This document shows, piece after piece, positions 1 through 11,800 of a stretch of DNA of 64,000 nucleotides. How positions within the stretch are numbered: the stretch's first letter is position 1; the number at the start of each line of letters is the position of its first letter. The DNA lies in assembly GCA_010093515.1 (NCBI GenBank), contig MU001684.1, positions 420,486-484,485 of the forward strand, in the 5' to 3' direction. Both the position numbers and the translations under genes were made by a program. Source of the DNA: Lineolata rhizophorae (taxonomy: Eukaryota > Ascomycota > Dothideomycetes > Lineolatales > Lineolataceae). The notes under the pieces are model-generated. The model had not been told where the DNA came from. It ran no database searches and saw nothing but the letters and a program-made list of their open reading frames with translations.

Positions 1-225
1 AAAAGTAGCACAAAATTTATGTATAGACAAATAGAACGCCTGTATAGGTAGCTATCATATAAATCGAAGGAAAAAACTATGCACCAGGAAGTAGTGTCTT
101 CTATTAGATCATAAAGCCATCTCGCGCTGCATTATATGCTTTTCAACTAAAGGATATTCCACTATCGAGCACAAATACATGGACCAAACGCTTAGAACGC
201 CTAAAAGATGGATCCCCTAGTATAG
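1..225. other. AT-rich 3' flank
   Basis: This is AT-rich sequence downstream of the minus-strand DUF3176 gene. It probably holds that gene's 3' UTR. I see no gene, RNA or repeat in it. Confidence 0.4.
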
Positions 226-2488
226 TCAACTAAGCCATAGCTTCTCGAAATACCTCTTAGGCTTATTCATGCCATAAGCCGACATCCTCCACCTATCCTG
301 GTCCTGAACAAGTCGCACTTTTATTCCCCTAGCCGTCTCCCTTGGGTCTATATTCGCGCAACGTGCAGAATTGTTAATTTTGTCCTGGACGTTACCAGGT
401 AACCCATTCAAAAGTGTTGCAAGCGCCGATGTTTTCCAGATTCCTACGCCTAGATCCCTCTCTCGCAGGCTTTGGACAATTGTCGCTACCAGAAATCCAA
501 AGCATGTAACAAGGAGTACAGCTGGTAGAGTAATCCAGGCCCAATCAACATGGAAGTACGTCTCATAATCCCATGCTTCACCCAATGCAAAGTCCGTGGT
601 ATTGGCATTGTTTCGTATAACATTCGTCATGGCCGTCGCCATTCTCTCGACGTGGAGACTTATGTTCTGGTGAAACAGCCAGGGATCGTAGCTCATATCG
701 CGAACCATCGGCCTTATGATGTTGTCGTATCGGAGCCGGACCGGGGCGGTGGAGTTTTGAAACACACTGTAGCTTGGAGCGAGAATGTCGTAGACGACAG
801 TCACTTGAACAGCCGTCTTGTTCGAAGTTGAGAATGTTAGGTTTGAACCTGGGGGCTCCATAGTAATGTCCATGTCGTAGGTCAAAGTGTAATCCCAAGG
901 TGTGATGTTCGTGTAGGGCCACTGAGGTTCGTACTCAAGCGTCCACTCGAATGGGGCATCTGTAGAATTGTGGAAAGTCTTGATAACCTCTTCACGGTAT
1001 TCGCCATAAAAGTACGACGACTTGAATGTCTTGACACACCAATATAGACGACACTCCTGCATAACCGGTGGAGATTGTCGATAGACACTCTCGACCGTGT
1101 TGTTGCTTGGACTTGAAACAAGGAAGTCGACGATCGGATTCTTGTAATCGTGGAACAGTAGTGAACCGCCACTGTATGGCAGTCTTGTCATGATATTTAC
1201 CAGCGGAAATATCCTGCTTGCGAGTGCTTCACCAGGCTCGCCCGTGAAAGGATCCACTGCGTAGCCGTTCATAAGGTAGGGAACCGGAGGTTGCACTTGT
1301 CCAGTCTCGTTGACACCGGTGGCATTGAAGAAGTAACCACACGCCGTCCGATTTGGTTGGTTGGAATCGACTTCAAGTTCGGTCACGTTCAAGAACCAGT
1401 CGACTTGTTGATCCAGACAGGAGTGGTAGAGGAACTCAGACACATCTTCGCAAGTGCTACAAACCCCTAACGAGTCGTATGGCTCCCATGTGCAGTTGCT
1501 CGTAGGACAAAAGAGAGGGATTTCGGCCTTTGTACCATTTCCGAATACTACAGGCTTAGTACCATTCCCGTAGAAGAAAGGCTCGAGGGCAGTGATTATC
1601 TGTTGATCTTGGAAAATCATGTCGGTTTCGTTCCAGCTGATATGTTCTCGGTATACGGCGGGTGGTTGCAAAAAGGTGGTCCGCGCAATGGTGCCAGGTC
1701 CATGATACACTTGGCGATCCCGCACTGAAATCACTTGTTGAATGAATGTCTCTACGCCCAGGGAGAGAATCGTAATAATCGCGCCAATTGTGGCTGCCGA
1801 CCTGCATCACATGGCTTCGTTAATATAAGATATACAGTTTTAGGGCTTAACGTTGAGGATGGCCATGTCTTACTGACCTTCCCTTCGTGAGCGCAAGGAG
1901 AACTACAGATCCCCACGGACCCCTACTGGAGTTGTCGAATAGTTCGAAATCCGCTAAGCGTTTCGATTTCCCTCCTCGAAACCAGCTCCATTTGAGTTGG
2001 CCCAACGCTTCAGAAGTCGAGTGAAGCAGGCAGGATGTAACGACCTTCGCACCAAAAGAGATGTAGGCATTCAAGCTAAAGCCAAAAGGCCAGCTCCGAA
2101 TAGCTCTATCATTCACCAAAATAAGACTGACCATGATAGCGCCCATGAAGAACGCAGCAACACACCATGTGACAAGCTCCACGCCCCATGACTCTAGAAC
2201 GATTCGAGTAATTCCTTGCCGCGTGAAGATGGTTCTGAGCTTTGCTGTCTTGGTATTGTGCTCATCTAAATGGAATGGGTCGGCGTTCGGGGGAGAGGGA
2301 CTTGACTGCCCGTCTAGATTTGCTCCATCCTCTGTTGACTCCACGAAGGGGGTTGAATTGAGATCATGGGCGATTACTCCCTCATGTAATGATTTATCGG
2401 ACTTGGGAGTGCAAACGGTAGATTTATGGTCGTCGGTTGATGAAAGAGACGAAACTGCGAGGCTTGGAGGCGTTTCTGGACGAAGCAT
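226..2488 (-). CDS. DUF3176-type membrane protein (paralogue A)
   Basis: Two exons, 2488-1878 and 1801-226, joined in phase 2 by a 76-bp intron, give 728 residues. The N-terminal 90 residues are Ser/Pro-rich. Hydrophobic segments follow at about 104-127, 130-160 and just after the splice (about 205-228). A long extracellular-looking region carries many N-X-S/T sequons and a Cys cluster (CPTSNCTWEPYDSLGVCSTC, about 302-321). A last membrane segment lies near 624-646, before a short basic tail. This layout fits the fungal DUF3176 family, whose biochemical role is unknown to me; a membrane location is inferred from the hydrophobic segments. It is a close paralogue of the gene at 6774-9067, with the intron in the same place and phase. 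The splice is supported by that paralogy, and the start is the first ATG of the open frame. Confidence 0.8.
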
Positions 2489-3077
2489 TGGCAGAAATGC
2501 CCGGCGAACACAAATATGAAAATTTGTCCCTTCTTGAGCGAAGAGTTGGGACTAGTGACGTTGGTAAACGCCAAAAGAACGAACAGAAGATTGAAATTAG
2601 AACTGCTCGCGAGAGGTGCACGTAGAAAGAAAAAAAATTATGGCCTCTTTCAAGCATGAGGCTCTAGATGGCGTGCTAGATGACATGTGAAGGAATTGTC
2701 ATTGTCGCCATTGAAAGTGGCTAAGAAAACGATTGATGAAAGATTTTCCTCCTAAGAACGAATCACACTTTCTCGGCTAGACTTCCTGCGTCCTATTTTG
2801 AGAGCAGGAGATGCCGTCAGTAAGCGCGCGCGAACGTACATGGCTTCGCCACAGGACTGAATATGCTAGCGCTCTCTAAAACCAGAGAAATGCGGCACAG
2901 TCAAAAGTGGCGGCCGGCTAACAAGTTGGTTCTCAGACACCGAGCGCTAAGGTATGTAGATATATGTGAAGTTAAAGTGTGTTGTTATTGGAAGAAGCTA
3001 CGGTGAGGAGCGAAACCATGTGTACCAATCCCTGAACCAACACAGTAACGTAAGCGGGTCCAGGCATTGAGTAGGTA

Positions 3078-3144
3078 CAGGGGGGTGCAAGTGCGGGCTG
3101 ACGCCCCCCCTTGCCGATAAGTTCTCGCTTCACAACTCTCCATA
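3078..3144 (+). repeat. Left terminal inverted repeat of the MITE
   Basis: It pairs with 3299-3365. It contains the motif GCGGGCTGACGCCCC followed by CGATAAGTTCTCGCTTC, both found inverted in the other arm. Confidence 0.8.
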
Positions 3145-3298
3145 GAAATGCGCAGAGGGAATCAAAATCTACTACGAAGTGTAGTCCCTTCTTATAATAA
3201 CTACTGCTTCATAACACCTTCTAGCGAGTTCGCTTGCTACCTAATTATTATAAAATAATTATTGCTGTGGGAAGAGGCTATGCATTACGGTAGTATTT

Positions 3299-3365
3299 AT
3301 ATGGAGAATTGCGAAGCGAGAACTTATCGGCAAAGGGGGGCGTCAGCCCGCACTTGCACCCCCTG
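3299..3365 (-). repeat. Right terminal inverted repeat of the MITE
   Basis: Reverse complement of 3078-3144 with a few substitutions and one changed G-run length. Confidence 0.8.
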
Positions 3366-5825
3366 TACCTCGGTACAACATGAAGCCAGGCTGACTTTAG
3401 CTCGCTTAAGTGAATGCGACTTCGCCCCAGCCCCGCCAGCGGCCGGGTGGCAATGGTTTTGGCAATATGGAAAGGTGCTCCGTACTAAAGTCGACCCATC
3501 CGCCTACCTAGCCGTGCCTTGATTATTGAGTGCTGCCTGCAACAGGATATTGAACGATTAGTCATTCTGGGACGCCTATCATAGAGAATTTTCGTTATCG
3601 ACTTCATCAATTTTCTTTCCCTTTCTCTTTCTTCATTGCTTTTCACTTCTTTCTTCCTTTCTACATTTATTCAATTCCATCTCTCCCTCTTTTGGTAGTT
3701 CTTTGGCTTTGTTTTCTTTTCTCTAAGACCTCACTGTTGTAGTGCAAACTTTTAGCCACTCTGCCCAGCATTGTCGAATACCCCCGCACTTGAAAAGGAG
3801 CTTCTCGAAAGGCTTTGCTCATTCGTATCGTCATAGTCAAAACCTGATTTGACCTGAAGTCGAAGCCTGTGTGATTTTTATCCAAATTGCCAAATGCTCA
3901 AATCGACCTGAGTACAACAGGTCACTAATTCTATGCGTACCGTGTGTTTGATGAAGTTATCGTCCGCTTCAGTTTCTGTATTTGCTTGGATTTGAGTCCT
4001 TCCCAGTATTCTGGAACGATCTTAGATATTCAGCTTAAGTTATTACTCGGCTAAGACGGTCATGCTGGGAAAGATAAAAGTTTAACTTTAATTTTTTTTT
4101 GGGGGGTTCACGGTAAACCGAACCTCCTACACCTCGTTTCGCTGCGTCTAGAAAACCTCGCCTATACCTAGCATCAAGATATAGGTGCACATGATGCGAT
4201 AACTTTCAGCGGAGTATATTGTACGCATAATTTAGTTTGGCTTACAATTGGTCGAAAAAACCTTGTGATGGCATTTTGTGGCTAAGCGCGGAAGAATAGT
4301 GTCGGCCTCTAGTCCATGCCGCTGTTTCTTAATATGTAGCCACTAGAGACTAAACATGCCAATCAAAAGCAAAGCTAGTGGTACTAGTGGATGATTGTGG
4401 CTTATAGTCTTATGTATTGTCAAAGGAAAAGCGACATTGTCTGGTAAAGAATTAAGAACAGACACCGAGTATCGAGCTCACACGATTTGAAATACCAAGT
4501 ATCATTTGTTACATCTACCTCAACCCTGGAAAATGGTCGACCGTAAATTACAAAACGGATTGAGACTATGCAAGGAGCGACGCAAGGTAGCAAAAGCACC
4601 ACATCGCCACCAACAAGCTCGTTATCCGATACACAGATTTACGGCGAAGGCGGTTGAGTTCTTCGAAATATTGGTTGCATCGCTGATTCCGATGTCTTTC
4701 GCCTTCGGTATGCCGAGAAAATAGATCATCCATCAGCAAGGATGCAGTGAGGCATGAATCGGTAAGCGCTCATGGCAACGGAAGTTGCGAGTGAAATCGA
4801 ATGATCTTACTACGGAAGGCACGTGAAACACTGGGTCGAAAGGTGGTTGTCCCGCTATCGCCGTGTTGAGAAAGGGAGGCGAGAACTCCGCTGCGCGGGC
4901 TGCGTCGGATATGGTTTTGCATTGATGTACGGAGTATGTGCTTGGGACAATCGCGTAAGGGTTTCAAGCCACAAGGAAAGAGAGGTGGACCGGCCATCGA
5001 CATCCGATACGTCCAAGACCCTCAAGCGAATGGCGTCAGGGACGTGCATCCAATACCGGACCACGGGCGCTTAGCGTGCTGTAGCAAGATGCATGCCAAG
5101 ACCCATTGTCACAGTCGTTGATTGGCCCCTGATGCTTCAAGTCACGTGCCACTTTGATTGCAGGAGATTGTGTACCGTGGCAGAAAACTGCTTGATTGGC
5201 CCAGGAGTTAAAGGTTCGCCGTAGTAAAAGCCGTGCTCAACACCAGTCCTTTCGAACACGGATTCCAGCTGATTCTGAAGTGCTGTGAATTTTGCGCCTT
5301 CCTCCACTAAGCTCTCGCACGCCCTCCCCTATGCCTGCCGTGCCACAACCCTGGCGAACAGGGCATGCATGTCACGGTTTCATGATTCAAAGCTTCCCTT
5401 CCCCATGTCCGCGTGAACAGATACTATGCCGTCAAATGATGCAAGCCATTCACCGGACCAGTTCCTGGGCGGTTGTGAGGCTAGTCGTATTGGTTGCCGC
5501 TTGGACCATTCGTGGTTGCTTTGACCCGATAATGAGGTTCTTTGTCTGGCTCTTTGTGATAAGTTGCAGTACGTTTGTCGCCGTGGACTTTATTGGCTGC
5601 CGAAGAAAACGCTGGTGGGCGTATGGTGAACATGTTTGCGGGACAGGGATCGCAGGGAGGGGTACGCGTCCAGTTTCCATCGTCGTGTGAAGTCCATAAA
5701 GCACGCAACCTTCCCACCTCAATTTACCTTCGTCAGAGCACCATCCAAGTCCATCATCAAGAAATCCTTCAAGCAAAGACGCTCCTCAAACATCAGCGCC
5801 GAATCAAATCCACCTGCCAATCATC

Positions 5826-6257
5826 ATGCGTTCCCAATCAATTGTCCTCCTCATCACCTTCCTCATGGCACCCGCCGCATGGGCTTTGCCAGCCCCCAAC
5901 GCAGGCGTTGGGGCTCCGCTTGTTGAAATGTTTGAGGGTAGAGATGCCAAGCCTGTCGCCGACCCTGGCTACAGAAATGGCTCAGGTAACAGGTATACTG
6001 GAAAGCGAGAAGCCGAGCCGGACATGGAAGTCGCCGAGAAGAGAGACGCGAATCCGGAAGCTGAGCCTGGGTACACCAACGGCTCGGGCAGTCAGTACAC
6101 CCAAAAGCGTGATGGAGAACCAGCTTATGGCAAGCGCGAGGCCGAGCCCGAGGCTGAGACGTTGCAAAAGAAAGAAGCAGAGCCAGGCTATCGCAACGGT
6201 TCGGGAAATCGCTATACCGGCCGGAATGCTGAACCTGGCAACGTCTATGCCGATTGA
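5826..6257 (+). CDS. Secreted Kex2-processed repeat peptide precursor (RiPP- or pheromone-like)
   Basis: A single exon encodes 143 residues. A signal peptide (about 1-20, hydrophobic core IVLLITFLM, likely cut near ALPAP) is followed by a repeated core of about 12 residues: GYRNGSGNRYTG at 48-59, GYTNGSGSQYTQ at 82-93 and GYRNGSGNRYTG at 121-132. Dibasic sites follow or separate the cores (KR 60-61, KR 72-73, KR 94-95, KR 103-104, KK 115-116). Between them lie acidic spacers rich in EA, EP and DA pairs, typical substrates of Ste13-like dipeptidyl peptidases. Fungal alpha-pheromones and dikaritin RiPP precursors (ustiloxin, phomopsin) share this layout. The core lacks the Trp/Cys residues I know from Sordariomycete alpha-pheromones. 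Each unit is bracketed by Tyr, as in some cyclised RiPP cores. No UstYa/DUF3328-like oxidase is visible nearby. More diverged copies of the repeat follow downstream outside this frame. The product's activity is unknown. Confidence 0.72.
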   Translation: MRSQSIVLLITFLMAPAAWALPAPNAGVGAPLVEMFEGRDAKPVADPGYRNGSGNRYTGKREAEPDMEVAEKRDANPEAEPGYTNGSGSQYTQKRDGEPAYGKREAEPEAETLQKKEAEPGYRNGSGNRYTGRNAEPGNVYAD

Positions 6258-6773
6258 AACCGAAACATGGGGGAGAGGGACGCGGAGCCTGGTACGGCAA
6301 CGGAAGTGGAAACCGTTACACTAGCAAGTGAAATGCCAAATCGGAAGCCGATACGTCAGAGAAGGGGGAAGCCGAACCGGGTTATGGGAACCGATCCGGA
6401 AATCGAGACAATGGGTGGAAACGGGTTGCACGTCTGTTGGTTGCTAATTTCGCTAGACGAGGAGCTGAGCTCCACAGTGCGGCCGGCACATCAGGCTCGT
6501 ACATTTCTTGATGTATTTTCTTTCCTTCCTTTCTTTGGTTCCACTAGGTTTGGGGTATTCAGCATTAAGATACGGGATTTCAGTGTTGCTGCAAGGATTC
6601 CCGTTGCTACTGTCGAGCACGGAGCATGTCTTCTCAGCTTCCAGGTTTATGGACCTAAGCTGCCTTCAAAAAGATTAGTTTCGTCTTACTGAAATTTTTA
6701 GCAAGGCTTGCTTACGCTCAAGTTAACATTGTGCTTTAAACATTCGCCTGTGAGACAGCATGACGCGAGGATC
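6258..6773. other. 3' region with diverged extra copies of the peptide repeat
   Basis: About 6285-6420 still encodes, in other frames, sequence resembling the precursor's core and spacer units. This indicates a repeat array that was once longer or is variable. The rest (6430-6773) is probably 3' UTR of the convergent pair, with no gene seen. Confidence 0.5.
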
Positions 6774-9067
6774 TCATATCCACGTTGAACGATCGGGAGA
6801 AGGTCCATTAGGTGACATTATATTTCTCGACAGCCGCCAACCGTCTCGGTGTGAAAGCTTGACCCGAAGTTCCTTGGCCCGGCTTCGAGGATTGACAACC
6901 TGAAGGTATTCGTTTAAACTGTCCTGGACGTGCATCGGCAATCCATTGAGGAGCACAGGGATTGCGGAGGTCTTCCAGATCCCAACATCTTCTTTCTCTC
7001 TGGAGCTCTTGACAATAGTGGCGGCGAGGAAGGCAAGACCTGAGAAAAGGACAAACAGCGGTAGTGACAACCATTCCCAGCGAATGCGGACGAACGTTTC
7101 AGATGACCAGGCACGCCCCACAACATCTTCACCGGAGAACGATCTGACGGTATTTGTCATGGCGTGCGCAAGTCGGCCCATGTGAAAAGAAATATTGCTA
7201 GAGGCCTCCCATGGGTTGTGCTCCAGAACCTGGGTAAGAGGCGGTGGAAACTGGTTGGTGTATCGGAATTGAAGAGGGCCAGAAACGCCGAGAGCAGTCT
7301 GATAGGATGGGAATGCATCATCGAACACTAAAATGACCTCTGCCATTGTTCTGTTTGTCATCCCAAAGGTGAGATTCTGGCCAGGTGGCGTAATCTCCAG
7401 TTTTCCATCGTAGTCAGGTATATCATTTTCATCAGGCTCCTGCCACGGGTATGGTTGCTTGGTGGTATTATAGAACGGAGGGGCCACTTCGCCCTGAACG
7501 TATTCTCCGAAGTTGTATGTAGATTGGAATGTCTTCACACACCAAGAAAGAACGCATTCCTGCGCGACGGGGGGGTGGTGGTCGTAGACACCTTCAGCAC
7601 CCTCGGGCGTGCTCACCCAGATGAAATCTATAATCGGATTCTGAATCTCTTGGAAATGTATTGAACCGCCGTAATATGGGCGCCGTGTGAAAACGTTCGT
7701 CAGGGGAAACGTCCTCATGACCAGTGCTTCGCCGGGCGTATTGGTGTTGGGGTGCAGGGCATATCCTGACATCAAGACCGGCGAATCAGTCGTAGAATTA
7801 AGGAAATACCCGCACGAGGTTCGGTTTGGCCCAGGTTCAACTTCGAGCTCCGTGCCATTGTTGAACCAGTCGACGGGCCCATCAATACAACCGAAATGAA
7901 GATATTGCGAAACATCTTCACACGAGCTGCATACCGCGAGTGAATTATATGGTTCCCACGTACAGTTGTTCGTGGGACAAACCAGTGGAATCTCTGGCGC
8001 AGTGCCATTTCCAAATGGCAATGGATGGGTTCCGTTGTCTGTAAAGAAGGGAAGGGCGATAGACTCGATGTCGCGATTCTGAAAGAGATTTGTCACGCCT
8101 TCGGTTTTGATCTCAGGCGACTTCGGGTTATACTGGACACTGCGTGCCACAGTTCCAAAGCTGTGGGGAACCCAGTGATCTTCAACCGACAACACTTGCT
8201 GAAAGAATGATTCGAGGCCGAGGGAGAGAATGACGATTAAAGCGCCACCTGCGGCAAGAGCTCTAGCCACAGTTGTTTATTAGCCAGCGATCCTCCAAGA
8301 TTCCACTATCGGAATACTTACTTTCCCTTCGTCAAAATAATGAGCATCACGGACCCCCAGGGACCCCTGCTTGCATCGTCGAAGATCTCGAAGTCCCACA
8401 TCTTTTTTGACTTCTTCCGGAACCAGCTCCACTTCAATTGTCCCAATGCCTGTGACGTGGGATGCAGAAGTGCAGACGTCGCGACTCTTGAAAGAACAGA
8501 AATGTACGCGTTCAAACTCAAGCCAAGAAACCACTGACGGAGTGGTTTACCATCAAACACGAAAAGGCATATCAGGATTGCTCCCATACAAGCCGCGCTG
8601 AAGATCCAACTGGCGATTTCTAGAAACCATCTTTGAAGCCAGTGGTCGGAGGAATTGAGTCTCCAGAACTTGCTTTCGAAGCGCTGAGCGATATTCGGTG
8701 ACGAAATTTTATTCTTGTTCTTGTGGGTCGAGCCACGCCATGATGTGATGTGCGGAACAAGTCCTTTCGACACATGGCTCGGCCGTGGAGGTGACCCAAC
8801 TCCTTTAATACCTAGCCCGGCTGCTTCCGTCCCAGAACCATCATCGTCGGCATCCGGCTCGACTGTTATGGAGATGAACGGATTGCTCACCCGAGACGCG
8901 CGGGATAGAGCATACGAGGGCTGCTGAGGACGTGACCGGTTCGACAATGGGGTGGGAGGAGTGTGGCGCACAAGCTGCTCCGGGTCTGCGGTTGGAGATA
9001 ATGTCTGAAGTGTGATAGGGATGTCTGTATGCAGTGGCCAAGAGGAAGTCGTCGGGCGCGTAGACAT
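6774..9067 (-). CDS. DUF3176-type membrane protein (paralogue B)
   Basis: Exons 9067-8322 and 8262-6774 join in phase 2 across a 59-bp intron (donor GTAAGT, CTAATAAAC branch, acceptor CTAG), giving 744 residues. The N-terminal 140 residues are polar and probably disordered. Membrane segments occur near 155-180, 190-215, 250-270 and about 635-660. The central extracellular-looking region has N-glycosylation sequons and the same Cys pattern as paralogue A (CPTNNCTWEPYNSLAVCSSC). Conserved blocks shared with A include SLNAYIS, ALGQLKWSWFR and SRGPWGSV before the intron, and GEAL, QEC-L-WCVKTF and EDVGIWKTSA-LLNGLP after it. Function of DUF3176 proteins is not known to me. The pair probably arose by local duplication, and the secreted-peptide gene lies between them. 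Confidence 0.82.
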
Positions 9068-10850
9068 TACTCTGCTTGTTTGACGTGGGTCTCACAACCA
9101 CTTAGGTGACCCGCTCGGAAGACAGAAGACATCAGTAAGGAAAAAAACTCGCGATCATGAAAAACGATATGAATGTATAAGACCCGACAAAACGAGCGTT
9201 CAAACAGATATCTAGCAACTGAATTTGAAAGGGGGTGTATGAGAGCTGCCGTGAACCTGCAGCAGACAGCGAGAAAGTGGGAAATCAATTCTCATTGCTG
9301 TCTACGATCACCACCGGATGCTTATACTGCCTTACTCGAGCGCACCAACACACCAAACAGGCCAGCGACGATTGCATGAAGTGCGGCACAGATGCAGAGC
9401 GGCAAAGCCTTGCAGCGTGGCTTACAAGCCCCAAGGAGTCGCTCAGCTACTATTGTGAGAGTGTTGGTAAGTACCTTGGACGAGAACCCATGCCCGACGT
9501 GTAAGTTGGTACAAGTCCAGAAAATTCGACCAAGCCAGACGAAACAAGCGCCCCGTCAGGCCAAAGATAGAAGCTGCGCACCGACCAGGCCACGTTTTGG
9601 TCTTGAAACGGGGCAAACAAACCAATCGAACGCGGTGGCGAGCTACGCATGGCAGGAGGCTCCCGTGGCCAAGAACTCGCGGCTGACCCGACGAGAAGGT
9701 CCCCAACGCCGACCAGGAATTTTACGATTGGTCGTAAGGTCCACAATACCAAGGTTGCGGCAGTGTTGGTAGCTATAATTTGGTCACTGCCTGGTCCAGG
9801 GTTGGCCTAGGCGGAGGGCGCTAAGCGCCAGCAGGGCCAGGAGGGTTAAGCGCTGGACAACGGCATGGCGGAACGGGGCGCTTTCTTCCGCCCGGTCCTT
9901 GGTCGTTCGACCGGCCAAACCGCGAGGGATCAGCCTCATCCGAGCGGATCCAGGGGGTTGGAAGCAGATCTCATAGGGCTTGTGTTTGTTCGCGGCTCCT
10001 ACTGGATCGCAGACATGTTTCGACTGGCGTCATCGTCCACCACCGCGGAGAATTAAACAAATCCGGCATCAACGCAGGCCTTGAGAGATGACTCTAGACC
10101 TTGGGGGCCTGAATCAAAGAGCCTTTGAAAATGCCAACTCCAGATATGCTGTTGTCAAAGCAGAATTCCTTGTTGTGTCTTGGACTTGGAATCCTCCTAT
10201 ACGGAGTAGAGGGTTGGTGGTTGGTCAACGGCCGTTTGATCGCGGGATAGGCCGTGGCGGTTGAGCGGCTATAGGGTTATAAATAACCGAAGCGCGTAAC
10301 GAAGCGCCGGGCGCGCATCACGTGTTTTCCCGCGTTGGCGCCCCAGCCACTCCCCACGCCCAGCCACGACAAGCATAGCCACGTTTCTCTCACGATGTTT
10401 CTTTTTAATGCTTCGCAAAACATTAATTGTACCTCACAGGCGGTCGCAATGGCTTGACTTCAACTATTATCTCAAGGACCTACAGATAAAGTCATTTCTG
10501 CACGGAATTCAAACCTTGAATATCTCTCTGACGCCCAGAACAGATGAAGAGTCGAGCTTATCAGAAAGCTTTGAGACTTGGTCCATGCATGCCCGCAATA
10601 AACAAGGGCCAAGACGCTCGAGATGTTTCAAAAATGTCCAAGCCTCGATTCGCTTGGAAGCGACCTACAACAAGTTCATGCGCTTTATAAACAATTGAGA
10701 CTCACTGGACGTCAGACAATCCTGAATATGGAATGGCTTGTTTATGCGTTCAGTCGTTGGCGCAATACACCTCAATAGGCGCGGGACAATCCGTTCGAAG
10801 ATCGTAAACCTGGATCTCCTCGGCGGCGTCGATGCAAGCGACTTTTTCGA

Positions 10851-11453
10851 CTAGCTACTCGTACGAAGGGCGGAGCGCGCCGTAAACACTTCGGACGACC
10901 GGCCAGTCCATCGTAAGGCCGCATGCGACCAGCGTTCGTGTCTCGTGATTCCCCGCTTCACATTACTGTCCACACACGCGATGATGCCGGGCTTTCGTCG
11001 CCATTTAACCACAAAATGACAAACCAAACGAAGCCATTCGATGATGGTGCGATCGTGGAGCCCGTCGCAATTCAATGGCGCGTCGACGGAAGGTAGGAAA
11101 AGGATCTTATTTTCAGGGATAGCCGCAAGCTCGTCGTCATCAATCGGCATCAGGTGGTGCATTGCGATGTTTATCACATTCGCTATTAATAATGGAAAAG
11201 CAGAGAGCCAATGCGTGGCGTTGAGGGCGGAGGGCGCCGTCGAAGGTTGTTCCGGGACCCGGGTCCGCGCCCTCGCCTTTTTGGTGGAGTCTTCCGAGCC
11301 GAAGCGATCTTTCCTGGGCCGAGCGGCAAAACATTGCGAACGGACATCATGCTCGATCCTGACGCAGGTGTGCCATCGAGGTCCACATTCCGGGGCGGTC
11401 TCCACAAACGCCTTGAAGCTGCGTGTCACCCGAAGGCGTTCGCCGCTCATCAT
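10851..11453 (-). pseudogene. Coding-like fragment, unrecognised
   Basis: A 200-residue open frame whose middle (about residues 100-175, with DDDELAAIPENKILFLPSVD) has protein-like composition. A second frame on the same strand continues the coding-like character to about 10785, including an acidic stretch ending in PIEVYCAND. The two parts are not joined by a clear splice pair and a stop lies between them. It may be a decayed host gene or an unidentified gene with introns I could not place. I recognise no domain. Confidence 0.18.
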
Positions 11454-11638
11454 CCCGCGCTAGTTGCCGGCCGGCTTGGCCTCGTTTTCCTCGTCATTCT
11501 ATTCGCCGGGGCCTCAAATATCGCAGATAAGGAGGCCAAGGAAAGCGAAAAAGTGCCAAGGAGAACGACAGCGGCAGCCCTCAGCCCATGGGGCGCCGGG
11601 TGAAGTGAGAACGAGCCGGAACGACTTCGTGAGGCAAA

Positions 11639-11800
11639 ATGGAAGAAGAATTGGAAGCAAGAGGAGCTAAAGAGATTTTTGCGAGGCTCCACCAAGCGGA
11701 AGCTAATCGGTGTCGCGCCTTGCGGCAACGAGATCCATTACCTGCTAGTTGTGCTAGGTGCGAACGCATCGCGTGTGTGTCCCCTGATCACTTGCCGTAA
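11639..11800 (+). other. Short ORF (53 codons), coding-like
   Basis: It encodes a Glu/Ala/Arg-rich helical segment with three Cys near the end (SCARCERIAC). Composition is more protein-like than the surroundings. It has no recognisable family, and it could be a remnant of a larger gene or chance. Confidence 0.15.

Larger units (their letters stand above)
3078..3365. mobile_element. MITE with 67-bp terminal inverted repeats, TA target site
   Basis: The left end (3078-3144) and the right end (3299-3365) are near-perfect reverse complements over about 67 bp. Each outer end reads CAGGGGG-TGCAAGTGCGGG, with only a few mismatches between arms. The element is flanked on both sides by TA (3076-3077 and 3366-3367), consistent with a Tc1/mariner-type target duplication. 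The interior is short (about 154 bp), AT-rich and non-coding, so this is a non-autonomous miniature element. High arm identity suggests a fairly recent insertion or hairpin conservation. The flanks AGG/CCT extend the symmetry by a few bases, so the exact ends could shift slightly. No second copy was noticed in the window. Confidence 0.8.
2489..5825. other. Intergenic, mostly AT-rich, contains a MITE
   Basis: This 3.3-kb stretch between divergent genes has only short, unconvincing frames. The one clear structure is the inverted-repeat element at 3078-3365. A pyrimidine-rich run (3600-3720) and a T/G homopolymer (about 4090-4110) are present. The last 150 bases before 5826 are CA-rich and look like the 5' leader of the secreted-peptide gene. 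Confidence 0.5.

Noticed and set aside
3262-3522. 86-codon frame starting inside the MITE
   Set aside because: Begins in the element's interior and runs through its right arm; no protein character.
5826-6257. Interpretation as a standard alpha-pheromone gene
   Set aside because: The spacer and Kex2 layout fits, but the core lacks the Trp and Cys residues of the Sordariomycete pheromones I know. Kept as a broader Kex2-processed peptide call.
5575-6324. 249-codon plus-strand frame overlapping the peptide gene
   Set aside because: A different frame lacking a signal peptide. The 143-codon frame has the signal, the dibasic sites and the repeats.
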